Assembly: GCF_029958925.1 (NCBI RefSeq)
Contig: NZ_CP124616.1
Span: 1,488,001 to 1,552,000 of the forward strand
DNA from: Tropicibacter oceani
GTDB taxonomy: Bacteria > Pseudomonadota > Alphaproteobacteria > Rhodobacterales > Rhodobacteraceae
Reading direction: 5' to 3'
DNA: 64,000 nucleotides
The translations under genes were made by a program, and so were the position numbers. Shown here one piece after another: positions 17,756 to 25,203 of the stretch (within the stretch, counting starts at the first letter, position 1; each line of letters starts with the position of its first letter). The notes below the pieces were generated by a model. That model made no database searches, had not been told where the DNA came from, and worked only from the letters and a program-made list of their open reading frames with translations.

Positions 17756-18634
17756 TCAAGCATTGTCCTCGCCATTTCTCCGAGACCGGTCGATAAACTG
17801 AAAACTCAAGGAAATAAGGTTGGCAAAGACACCAAAGATACCGCCGATCACGATGAGATAAGGACTGGCGAGCAATGTGTCGATGAAGTCAGGTTTGACA
17901 ATCGCCTCAGTGACACCCAGCGCGTCGATACGGATGGCGGCATCATCCTGCGCGCTGCGGAATACGGCTTGGAAACGCGCGCCGTCGATCAAAATGATCT
18001 GACCGAACCCCTGGGCCATCTGTCTGTCGCGCGCGCCTGAGACAATCGTGGCGGTATCGCCGTAGGTCAACGTCCCCCTTCGAACGACATCGGACCGGCG
18101 ACCGAACCACGCTGAAAGACGGTTGCTTTCCCTGACCGTGTAGTCCCCCGACAGCAGGATACCGCGCGCACCAGGTGCCATCGCTTCGCCAATCTGCATC
18201 GTTCCGGCAAAAGTCATGGCGCCGAGTTGGGAGAGTGACGCAGCCGGAAGAACAATAATCGTGCCTTCTGGATATTGGCCCACGGCCTCCGAGATTACGA
18301 AAAGAACCCGGTCGTCTTCATGGCGCAATGAAATCCGGTTCCCACCTTTCCATTCCAAAGTCAGCGACGGCTCCTCGGTCTCCTCGTAAATCCGACCATC
18401 GCATTTTGCGTCGACTGTCTGATCCGGAGACCGCCGCAGAGCCGCCTGACGCGGTTTGCACAGCGTTGCTGCGCCCAGAAACCATGTGTTGCGACCATCA
18501 AAGGTGATGTCGGCGCCAAGGGTTTCCGCCGACAGGATATAAGTGCGCGAGACCCCTTGATTGAGCCACAGCAGGCCCAAGAGAATGAACAGGATCAGGC
18601 TGGCTGCAATACCGTCAAGCCACCGCATTTTCAT
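17756..18634 (-). CDS. Membrane-anchored periplasmic protein of the exported-protease cluster
   Basis: 292-residue protein with an N-terminal transmembrane helix (residues about 8-26, ASLILFILLGLLWL) and a second near the C-terminus (about 258-280, LIVIGGIFGVFANLIS), leaving roughly 230 residues most likely in the periplasm. That domain has two cysteines about 20 residues apart (LCKPRQ ... AKCDG) that could form a disulfide. No family is recognised. Its ATG overlaps the stop of the upstream secreted-protein gene (ATGA), so the two are translationally coupled. Likely the membrane component of the cluster; inference from context only. Confidence 0.7.
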   Translation of the reverse strand: MKMRWLDGIAASLILFILLGLLWLNQGVSRTYILSAETLGADITFDGRNTWFLGAATLCKPRQAALRRSPDQTVDAKCDGRIYEETEEPSLTLEWKGGNRISLRHEDDRVLFVISEAVGQYPEGTIIVLPAASLSQLGAMTFAGTMQIGEAMAPGARGILLSGDYTVRESNRLSAWFGRRSDVVRRGTLTYGDTATIVSGARDRQMAQGFGQIILIDGARFQAVFRSAQDDAAIRIDALGVTEAIVKPDFIDTLLASPYLIVIGGIFGVFANLISLSFQFIDRSRRNGEDNA

Positions 18635-19320
18635 TGCACCAGCATAAGGTCGACGAATTCGGGCGGCGCCGCCACACCACTCGACACGCGAAGAATTTCG
18701 ATGCGCAGCGTGCTTGGAGTAGGCGTTGGCAATTCAAAACTGCAAATCGTATCAAACGCCGTGCGGACGTCTGCATCGACTGGTTGGCAGGCGACTGCTT
18801 CCGCCATCGGATCGTCGCCCACGAAAATATGCACACTGTCGGCGCGAAACGCATTGATCTGCAGGGCGATCGCGGCTGGCGTCTGATCGGTTGCCGGGCG
18901 CCACGCAACCGGCACGAGGCCCGCATCCACGTCACACCCGTCGAGCCGCGCCCTGACCGATATCTCGCCCGCACCCGCGGCGCGCAGACGTTCCGGATAA
19001 CCGGTGGGGTATGGCAAGACTGTCAGACCTGCAGTCACCTCTGCAAGATCATACAGCCTGCGCGACTGGTAAAGTCCGTCGGCGCTTATGACTTCCACGC
19101 ACAACGAGCGGCCTTTCCAGGCCGGATCGAGCGCAGCGGCAAGCCTCGGTTCAGGGTCCTTGCTCTCCGGCAACAGGACGGCCCCCACTACCACGACACC
19201 AGAGACGGTCGCAGCTTCGCGCAGCGTTTCCTGCCAGTCTTTCAACACGACCGTTTCAGCCTTGCTTGGCGAACCCAGAGCCGCAACTATGGCAATGCCG
19301 AGGAGTGAAAAATGCCGCAT
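18631..19320 (-). CDS. Secreted protein of the exported-protease cluster
   Basis: 229-residue protein with a clear signal peptide (MRHFSLLGIAIVAALGSPSKA-ETV, cleavage around residue 21). The mature part has several cysteines that could pair in the periplasm (SLCVEV, LDGCDV, VACQP, TICSFE). No family is recognised. The start at 19320 is preferred over 19353 because it places the signal peptide at the N-terminus with GGGG upstream. It is divergent from the serine protease, whose start codon overlaps this one by 9 bp, and coupled to the downstream membrane-protein gene. Confidence 0.7.
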   Translation of the reverse strand: MRHFSLLGIAIVAALGSPSKAETVVLKDWQETLREAATVSGVVVVGAVLLPESKDPEPRLAAALDPAWKGRSLCVEVISADGLYQSRRLYDLAEVTAGLTVLPYPTGYPERLRAAGAGEISVRARLDGCDVDAGLVPVAWRPATDQTPAAIALQINAFRADSVHIFVGDDPMAEAVACQPVDADVRTAFDTICSFELPTPTPSTLRIEILRVSSGVAAPPEFVDLMLVQ

Positions 19321-20397
19321 CGAAATACCCCCATGTTCAATCGCCCGAAACATGCGCTTTGCCGTATGTTGTTGACGATAGCATGTCTTTTCTGGATGGG
19401 AAGCGGTCTCTCGGCGCAGCCGGTCGCCGTGCGGTCAGGCGAAACCGGCCAGGGTTTCCTGTTTACACATGGGGGCATCTGTTACGCGGTCCTGCCGAGC
19501 CACGTCGCCAAGGGCGCATTCCGCGCCCAGGTGATCGCAGAACAAGGGCGTTCCGCGCGGGCCAGCATCCGCACCCCGTTTTGGCCCGGAATTGACCTTG
19601 CCCTTGGTATTCTAAGTCGCGGGGGGGATCTGTGTGAGGCACAGCTGGATGACCTTGCAGGTCCGCGCGGGGCTGTCGCGCACAAGGCATCGGCCGTGCT
19701 TGTGCTGGTCGGCACGGATGGTCGGATAGAGCGTCTGCCGATGATCATCACCCAGATCGGCTACCTCGACATCAGCGCAAGGTTTTCTTCAGCCGAGGAA
19801 GCATCGGCCAGACAGGGTATGAGCGGGGGATTCCTGCTGGTCGATGGGGTGCCCGTGGGCATGGCGATCGATACGCAGGGCGGCGAGACGTTGCGTTTCA
19901 TGCGCGTTGAAGAGATCCACATGAACCTGTCGCGGCTCTTGTCGACGCAAGCGGTTTTCAGCATCGCCTCCGACATGAACCCAAACGCGGCGCCTTTGCA
20001 GTCCGGACTGGAGTTAAGCGTCGTTTCCGCGACGGCGGTTGCCATTGGTCCGGATCAAATGGCCGAGAACATTCTCTTGCCTGATGCGGCCTACGTCTTT
20101 GAGCCACAGGGCCCGGCTGTCATCGAGCTGGCGCTGAAGGATGCGGCTGCACTGTCGCAAGTTGAACTGTTGGCGAAGGCCAAAGATGGGCAAGCCGTGC
20201 CACGCCGCGTGCTGGTACAGGTCAACGCCAGTTCCGAAGGCGGGCGCTGGCGCACCTTCTGGTCCGGCGAAATGCCGCCGGATGGTGTGCTTGATACTGG
20301 TGCCCGGCTTGCCACGTCGGCCCGTCGGCTGCGGATCACCATTGCCAGCGCTTGGTCATCGGGCCCCGTGCGAGTCGACAGTGTGACCGTTAAATAG
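19312..20397 (+). CDS. Exported chymotrypsin-fold serine protease with C-terminal beta domain
   Basis: 361 residues. A signal peptide (n-region rich in Arg/Lys, then MLLTIACLFWMGSGLSA) is followed by a trypsin-like domain whose triad can be placed: His in CYAVLPSHVAK, Asp in GIDLALGIL and Ser in QGMSGGFLL (GxSGG). Residues about 240-361 form a beta-rich domain (EPQGPAVIELALKD ... RRLRITIASAW) resembling a carbohydrate- or ligand-binding sandwich, not identified further. The ATG at 19312 follows GAGGAG at ideal spacing and overlaps the divergent gene by 9 bp. Predicted periplasmic or secreted protease of an unrecognised system; its stop is only 2 bp from the stop of the convergent neighbour. 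Confidence 0.75.
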   Translation: MPHRNTPMFNRPKHALCRMLLTIACLFWMGSGLSAQPVAVRSGETGQGFLFTHGGICYAVLPSHVAKGAFRAQVIAEQGRSARASIRTPFWPGIDLALGILSRGGDLCEAQLDDLAGPRGAVAHKASAVLVLVGTDGRIERLPMIITQIGYLDISARFSSAEEASARQGMSGGFLLVDGVPVGMAIDTQGGETLRFMRVEEIHMNLSRLLSTQAVFSIASDMNPNAAPLQSGLELSVVSATAVAIGPDQMAENILLPDAAYVFEPQGPAVIELALKDAAALSQVELLAKAKDGQAVPRRVLVQVNASSEGGRWRTFWSGEMPPDGVLDTGARLATSARRLRITIASAWSSGPVRVDSVTVK

Positions 20398-20399
20398 GG

Positions 20400-21008
20400 T
20401 CAGCGCGATATCGGAACTTCCACCGGCACAGGGGCGATATTACGGTTGAGCTGGATTTCGCCGACCAGCTTTCCGTCGTCCGAAATGGTCAACTCGCTCC
20501 AAACACTGTCAAAATTGATCATGATCGCATCGTCAGACACTGAAATCGCGCACTCTGAATACCCCTTCCAGATGTAGCAACCGCGGTCTTTATCGAAGGC
20601 TCCGAGCACGTAACTGGTGGTCGCGACGCCGTCGGAACTCATCGTGCCGTTGAAGACCCCTATGTATCGGGCAACCTCGTCAGCGCGATCTTTGCCAGCC
20701 ATGAATCTGAAGACGAGGTTTGGCTCCGTCTTGACCCACGTCTCGAAGGCTGTCCGCTTGACGTGTGCATCCGTACTGTAAATCCCGAAATCCAATGCCA
20801 GACGCTCCAGATCCGGGTCGCCGGAGCCCAGCATGATCTCCATGGCCTTGAGTGCCCGGCGAGGATCAGGGTTATTGAGCAGCGCGGAATATTCGTCGAG
20901 CGCGGCCATCTCTGCGTCGATCTGGCTGGTTATATCGGCCACCGACAAGGATTGAGCGCCAGCCATTGTTGCCGACGCGGCCATGAAAAGAGCGACGACC
21001 GCTTTCAT
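20400..21008 (-). CDS. Secreted paralogue A (helical repeat plus C-terminal domain)
   Basis: 202 residues with signal peptide MKAVVALFMAASATMAGAQS. The N-terminal half is helical and HEAT-like (NNPDPRRALKAMEIMLGSGD ... LALDFGIYSTDAHVK). The C-terminal half has one cysteine pair (GCYIWKGYSECAI) in a beta-rich context. It aligns with the upstream gene product across both halves, so the two are tandem paralogues. Start 21008 has AGGA 8 nt upstream and lies 10 bp after the stop of the preceding gene. No known family is recognised. Confidence 0.7.
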   Translation of the reverse strand: MKAVVALFMAASATMAGAQSLSVADITSQIDAEMAALDEYSALLNNPDPRRALKAMEIMLGSGDPDLERLALDFGIYSTDAHVKRTAFETWVKTEPNLVFRFMAGKDRADEVARYIGVFNGTMSSDGVATTSYVLGAFDKDRGCYIWKGYSECAISVSDDAIMINFDSVWSELTISDDGKLVGEIQLNRNIAPVPVEVPISR

Positions 21009-21018
21009 GTCATGGTCC

Positions 21019-21714
21019 TCACTCGCTCAGCCGCATCGTCAACACAAGCGGCCCCAAGTCGGTCCTGTAGTGTCGTGCTGTCATAGTCCCCGTGAGCGCG
21101 CCGTCGTCGTCGAGTTCGAGCACTACCCATTGGTGCGGGGTGTTTCCATCCCAACTGACAAGATACAGGCTGACCGTCGTTGCGTTCACGCGAAGCAAGC
21201 AATGCTCGGGTGCATCCAGATTGACAAAACAGCCGCTTTCCTCGCTCCACTCCCCCACCTTCAAACTCAGGCTCGCACGATTGTTTGCGCCCACCGATCC
21301 GCGATACCCGCGCATCAAGGCATTATAAGCTTCGACCTGGTCCTCTTTCACGGTCTCCGAACCATCGAAAAAGATATCCAACGCGGGCTTACCTGCAAGG
21401 AAAGCTTTGAGCGCGGCTTGGCGAATGTTGGGATCCGCACTGTAAATACCGACGGACAGTGCCATCTGGACAAGGGTTGAATCGCCCGACTCCAACATGA
21501 TCTGCAGTGCAGCCATGGCGCGCTGCGGGTCGGGATCGGTCAGATAAGACTGGTATCCCGAGAGTGTACCGGCGCGCTGGTTGACCTGCGCCTCGAAATC
21601 TTGGAGCGAAATGGTCTGAGCCGCCGCATCATTCGCCGAGACAATGAAAAACATCCAAAGGCAACTACCCAGACGTCGGACGAAATTCCCTATTCGTGGG
21701 GTCGATGAAAACAA
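21019..21714 (-). CDS. Secreted paralogue B (helical repeat plus C-terminal domain), TTG start
   Basis: 231 residues. The shared features with paralogue A are DPDPQRAMAALQIMLESGD and LSVGIYSADPNIRQAA in the helical half and a cysteine pair (GCFVNLDAPEHCLL) in the C-terminal half. A signal peptide ends near SANDAAAQ. No ATG gives a sensible N-terminus: the TTG at 21714 lies 4 nt after a perfect AGGAGGT, so that start is chosen. First gene of the two-paralogue operon; the 535 bp upstream hold no gene. Confidence 0.7.
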   Translation of the reverse strand: MFSSTPRIGNFVRRLGSCLWMFFIVSANDAAAQTISLQDFEAQVNQRAGTLSGYQSYLTDPDPQRAMAALQIMLESGDSTLVQMALSVGIYSADPNIRQAALKAFLAGKPALDIFFDGSETVKEDQVEAYNALMRGYRGSVGANNRASLSLKVGEWSEESGCFVNLDAPEHCLLRVNATTVSLYLVSWDGNTPHQWVVLELDDDGALTGTMTARHYRTDLGPLVLTMRLSE

Positions 21715-22249
21715 AGTTACCTCCTGCCAACGATACGGCAAGGCTAGGAAATAGTGAGGTGTTTCTCAAGCGACAACCTTCGACCAGAGAGCAGATTTTT
21801 ACTTTACGGGCACATACGCTTGAGTCCATGCGCAGGACATTCGTCCACAGCAGTGAGCGGGGGAACGCCGCAAAAAAGGGCTGACAGCTGACGCCAGGAC
21901 CATCTTGATCGATGTCGGCTTCCGGGAAGCTCACGGGGCATCGTCCGACACGGAACGGCAGGAAAGCACAGCATCGTCACGGAATGTTCGCCGACTTTCT
22001 GAAAAGCCTTCGGCGTGGGGCTTGCGAAAAGACGGTATTCGCATGGCGCGGATCGATATGGGCCCGGAAAAGGCCGTTGCGAATTACCTCAACGCCCCAT
22101 TTCTCGCAAAAAGTAAGTGATTACAATTGATTGCGTGTGTGTTAGGCATGTAGTCGGGCCGTGAGGTCCGCTTCGAATCCAAACCGATTCACCAAATGCC
22201 GCTCGAGATGCCTCTCGGGCGATGGGTACATGCATCCCACCGGGGCCCC
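21715..22249. other. Gene-free region upstream of the secreted-paralogue operon
   Basis: No frame here has coding character. It must contain the promoter of the minus-strand paralogue operon; no clear -35/-10 pair or repeat is identified. Confidence 0.4.
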
Positions 22250-22753
22250 ATGATGAACAAGACAGCTACTGCTCGGATCACGCTCTACAAATACCGGAAC
22301 GCTTACGATGCGGTGAAGCTTGGACCGCCTGTTGACAGGCACGACCCCGATACGGCCGGAATGACAGACTGGATCCCGGTGGTGAGGGGAAAGTTCCTCA
22401 ACCTCCGCGGCGTTGCCGCAGATCATCCAAATCTTGGCAACCGCTATATTGAGACCTCGGCGTTGGTCTACTTAACTTCCGATACTGTCTGGGCGCGGAC
22501 GTTGTCCCGCTGGTATTATCTGAACGCCCCCTTCGAGATGCCGTTGTTGTTCGTCAATCCTTCGGCGCGCCAAGACGTAGTGTGCAAGTTCGAGGACGGC
22601 GGGTTCGGGCTGACAGTTGCGGTTACACAGAAGCTCTTGGCACTTCGCCCTGGGCAATTGACGGAGATGGCGCGTGAATACAGCATGTGCAGCCACGCGG
22701 AATATTTCGAACAGATCCGACAGGAATGGACCTTGGGTGCGCATCAAGGCTGA
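22250..22753 (+). CDS. Hypothetical protein
   Basis: About 167 residues, soluble, with no signal peptide or membrane helix (MMNKTATARITLYKYRNAYD ... EMAREYSMCSHAEYFEQI). Coding character is good, but no family is recognised. The start is uncertain: ATGs at 22250 and 22253 follow a GGGG run, and an in-frame ATG at 22196 is possible. It lies between the exported-protease cluster and tnsC with gene-free flanks, so no operon partner is evident. Confidence 0.5.
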   Translation: MMNKTATARITLYKYRNAYDAVKLGPPVDRHDPDTAGMTDWIPVVRGKFLNLRGVAADHPNLGNRYIETSALVYLTSDTVWARTLSRWYYLNAPFEMPLLFVNPSARQDVVCKFEDGGFGLTVAVTQKLLALRPGQLTEMAREYSMCSHAEYFEQIRQEWTLGAHQG

Positions 22754-23229
22754 TCCAGGTAACCTCCGGAAGTGGCATTTGAGAACTGCTTGCCGCGGCG
22801 CCGGTCGGCTTGAACGCGAAATGCAGGCCATCTGTAACAGGTCGGCGGTGGTCGCTTCGCACGGCATGTCAAACGTTTTCAGGAACTGCCCCCGCACGGC
22901 CTCATCCAAACTGATACCTGATGCTGATGGGGAAAGCCCCGGCCCGAGGGGGCACCACGGGACAAAGCGGCGATGGTTCTGGAGGGATCAGCATGGGAAT
23001 GCGTGCAGCGTTGGTGTTGGCGACGGCCCCAAGAAACTGCCGCACGAGATGGCGTCATGCCATTTTGTCCTGCGCAGTATGACGCCATACCGGTCACGGA
23101 TACCCGAGACAGGACATCATGCAATACTTGGGATTCACGGCACCGCCAAGGCTGCGAAAACGCCAACGGGTTTCATGATCATTGCTGCCTCGCCTCGGGC
23201 CTTGGCTTGAATCTCCCAACGCAAGTACG

Positions 23230-23254
23230 GGGCTTGCTGAGTTTTCTATATAAA
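23230..23254 (+). repeat. Imperfect direct repeat, copy 2 (tnsC side)
   Basis: Same order of blocks as 10543-10566: GGGCT, TGAG, TTTCTATA, AAA. Similarity may extend through a following GCC and CTGAAT (10592 and 23271). GAATTTTCG recurs 19 bp downstream here and about 140 bp downstream at the other copy. It could be a shared operator/promoter for both tns transcripts or a recombination site. Confidence 0.5.
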
Positions 23255-23504
23255 ATATGGGGCCGGATTCCTGAATTTTCGAACGGACTGGCATAGCTGC
23301 GAATTCGAAGTTGAGCTCAACGAGAGATTTCCGAGCAGGCGATGCCTGCAGAAAGGAAGGTGAAGCGTACCGGTTGCGAGAAATCCGGCCCGCAAAAAAT
23401 CCGCGTAAGGCATTGATTTTGAATCATGAATTGACGAATCTCATGCGTTGTGGTCGCATGGTCGAAAATGACCTCTGTGTTCTTCCGGTCTGTCGCAAGG
23501 CTGA

Positions 23505-23630
23505 GAAGGGCGTCCGCGGAAGCTGCGTCAGGCGATTGACCGCCTTTGCGATGATGCAGTTTACCAGATGGAGGGCATCGCCCTGGGGATCATCAGGGAG
23601 CCATGGCTGCAACCGACTGATCTGACGAAA
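23505..23630 (+). pseudogene. Short coding-like relic
   Basis: A frame reading RPRKLRQAIDRLCDDAVYQM and then EGIALGIIREPWLQPTDL looks protein-like but is closed upstream by TGA (23502-23504) and degenerates downstream. Possibly the tail of a lost gene between tnsB and tnsC. No family is recognised. Confidence 0.25.
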
Positions 23631-23874
23631 TCAAGCCGGCCTGACCGCCAGATTGGGCCGCTTATCACAAACCTGCCGCCGGTTTTTCGACGGCGTCATT
23701 TCCGAACGTTGCCATTCGGAGATGACGCACGCCGGAGACCGGGGCGACAGGCGCCACCTGGCAACAGCCAGAGACGAAACCTTATCGGCCCGCTTGTCCA
23801 GCGGGTCGGCCCAACACCCACGAAGCCGAAACCCTGCGCCATCCAGTGATGAGCGCGAACGAGAGAAAATTGCC

Positions 23875-24936
23875 ATGATCTACGCCAGTATCGACAACGA
23901 TGACGACATCACCGATGCCGCGCCCGTGCCCGGTGTCAGTGCTGAGGCCCTGGAGGCTTTCACCGCGCAAAGCGCGCTGGCGGCACGGCTGGTGCGCCTC
24001 GAAGAGCGGTTCGAAAAGACCGCAACCTACCACCTGTTCCGGGAACGGGTCTTCAGTATCCTCGCGCGCCGCGAGGCCCGCATGGGGAAGGGCAAGAGCG
24101 AATTGAAGGGCGCCATGCTTATCGGGCCGGCAGGCGCGGGTAAGACCCGTATGGTCGAGGAGATCATCAAGGAGCACAACGCACTTACGAGCCATGTCGG
24201 CAACTGGCAGTACGGCACGCGGATCCTGAGCGTTGTTGTCCCCGGTCGTTCGACAGTCAAGGAGACGCTGAACGCCATCCTGAGGGCATTGGGCCATCCT
24301 GCCAAGGGTCGTAGGGGCGAAGACTACCTGGCAAGCATGGTCATGACTTATCTCAGGGAATGCGGGGTTGCCGCCGTCCATCTCGACGAGGTCCAGGACA
24401 GTGGCCGTTACCAGACGAAGGACAGCGTGAAAGCGTTTCTGAAGATCTTCCGCAACATGATGCAGGACAAGGAATGGCCCGTCTGCCTGATCATGACCGC
24501 GACACCGGAAGCCACGGATTTTCTGAACGGAGACAAGACCCTGCTGCGTAGAATGAGGCCCATGCAGATGCGTCCGATGACGTTCGCTAACGATAGTCAA
24601 GCACTTCGCAATGCACTGAAGCAGCTTTTCGAGGACGCGGGCCTTGCAGATCCTGGCATCTTGTCGCTCGACGAGTTCATCAAGATCCTGATCCATGCCT
24701 CTGCCGGTCGTTTCGGCGTCGCGGTCGAGATGAGCATCGAGGCGATCGGCGCGTGCCTGGGGGAGGGGGGTGCCGAAATCGACATGGCACATTTCGCGGA
24801 TGCTTACGAAATGCGGATGGACTGCGACGACGAAATGAACCCGTTCGTTTCCGTCAATTGGAAGCTTATCGACACCTTGACTGCGCTGCAGCGGTACGAA
24901 GAAGAGCGTCAGGTCAAACGCCGCCCCAAGGCATAA
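23875..24936 (+). CDS. tnsC: TnsC/TniB-like AAA+ transposition regulator
   Basis: 353-residue AAA+ ATPase of the TnsC/TniB type: Walker A GPAGAGKTRM (residues about 84-93), Walker B AAVHLDEVQD (about 162-171), sensor-1-like LIMTATPEA and an arginine-containing RRMRPMQMRPMTF segment. In Tn7-like elements it couples target recognition to TnsAB. The ATG at 23875 follows GAGAG at loose spacing. It is separated from tnsB by about 9.6 kb and a terminator, yet faces the same way. A terminator follows. No tniQ/tnsD gene is seen on either side. Confidence 0.85.
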   Translation: MIYASIDNDDDITDAAPVPGVSAEALEAFTAQSALAARLVRLEERFEKTATYHLFRERVFSILARREARMGKGKSELKGAMLIGPAGAGKTRMVEEIIKEHNALTSHVGNWQYGTRILSVVVPGRSTVKETLNAILRALGHPAKGRRGEDYLASMVMTYLRECGVAAVHLDEVQDSGRYQTKDSVKAFLKIFRNMMQDKEWPVCLIMTATPEATDFLNGDKTLLRRMRPMQMRPMTFANDSQALRNALKQLFEDAGLADPGILSLDEFIKILIHASAGRFGVAVEMSIEAIGACLGEGGAEIDMAHFADAYEMRMDCDDEMNPFVSVNWKLIDTLTALQRYEEERQVKRRPKA

Positions 24937-24972
24937 ACCTGTCTCGCCAACATGGCGACAACCCGTCGAAAG

Positions 24973-24994
24973 GCCGCCCCTCTGGGCGGCTTTT
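24973..24994 (+). terminator. Rho-independent terminator after tnsC
   Basis: Perfect 7-bp stem GCCGCCC/GGGCGGC with a CTCT loop followed by TTTT, 36 bp after the tnsC stop. Confidence 0.8.
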
Positions 24995-25035
24995 CCCGTT
25001 TCCGGGCTTGCCCGGGGGCTGGAAGCGTCCGATCT

Positions 25036-25164
25036 GGAGTGACTTTTGGGCGTCGCGGACTCTGGATTTCACGTCGGAGACTTTAGTGCCAATTGTCGCT
25101 TGCGCCGCTAAGTCATTGATTTTACTAATGCCGAATTCGGAGAAAACCCCAATCTTGCTGTCGG
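25036..25164 (-). repeat. Candidate transposase-binding repeats at the right transposon end
   Basis: Three related segments begin with GGAG and end with TCGC or TCGG: 25036-25056 (GGAGTGACTTTTGGGCG, then TCGC), 25076-25099 (GGAGACTTTAGTGCC, then TGTCGC) and 25139-25164 (GGAGAAAACCCC, then TGTCGG). The last runs into TGTCGGACGACA, a near-palindrome about 35 bp before the core gene that ends at 25204. Arrays of TnsB sites ending in TGT are usual in Tn7-like elements, so this is a plausible end; the precise terminus is not proven. Confidence 0.4.
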
Positions 25165-25203
25165 ACGACACTGACCAATGGCCCGGCGTCTTTATGTTTC
25201 AGA

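Larger units (their letters stand above)
22754..23874. other. Gene-free region upstream of tnsC
   Basis: About 1.1 kb without an intact gene. It contains the second copy of the repeat also found upstream of tnsAB (23230-23254), a GAATTTTCG motif (23273-23281) and a short coding-like relic (23505-23630). Confidence 0.45.

Noticed and set aside
23653-23874. N-terminal extension of TnsC by 74 codons.
   Set aside because: The extension is arginine/serine-rich with no coding character; the ATG at 23875 begins the conserved protein.
11241-24936. CRISPR-associated transposon (CAST).
   Set aside because: No Cas genes, no CRISPR repeats and no TniQ are visible in the window, so only a Tn7-like assignment is supported.
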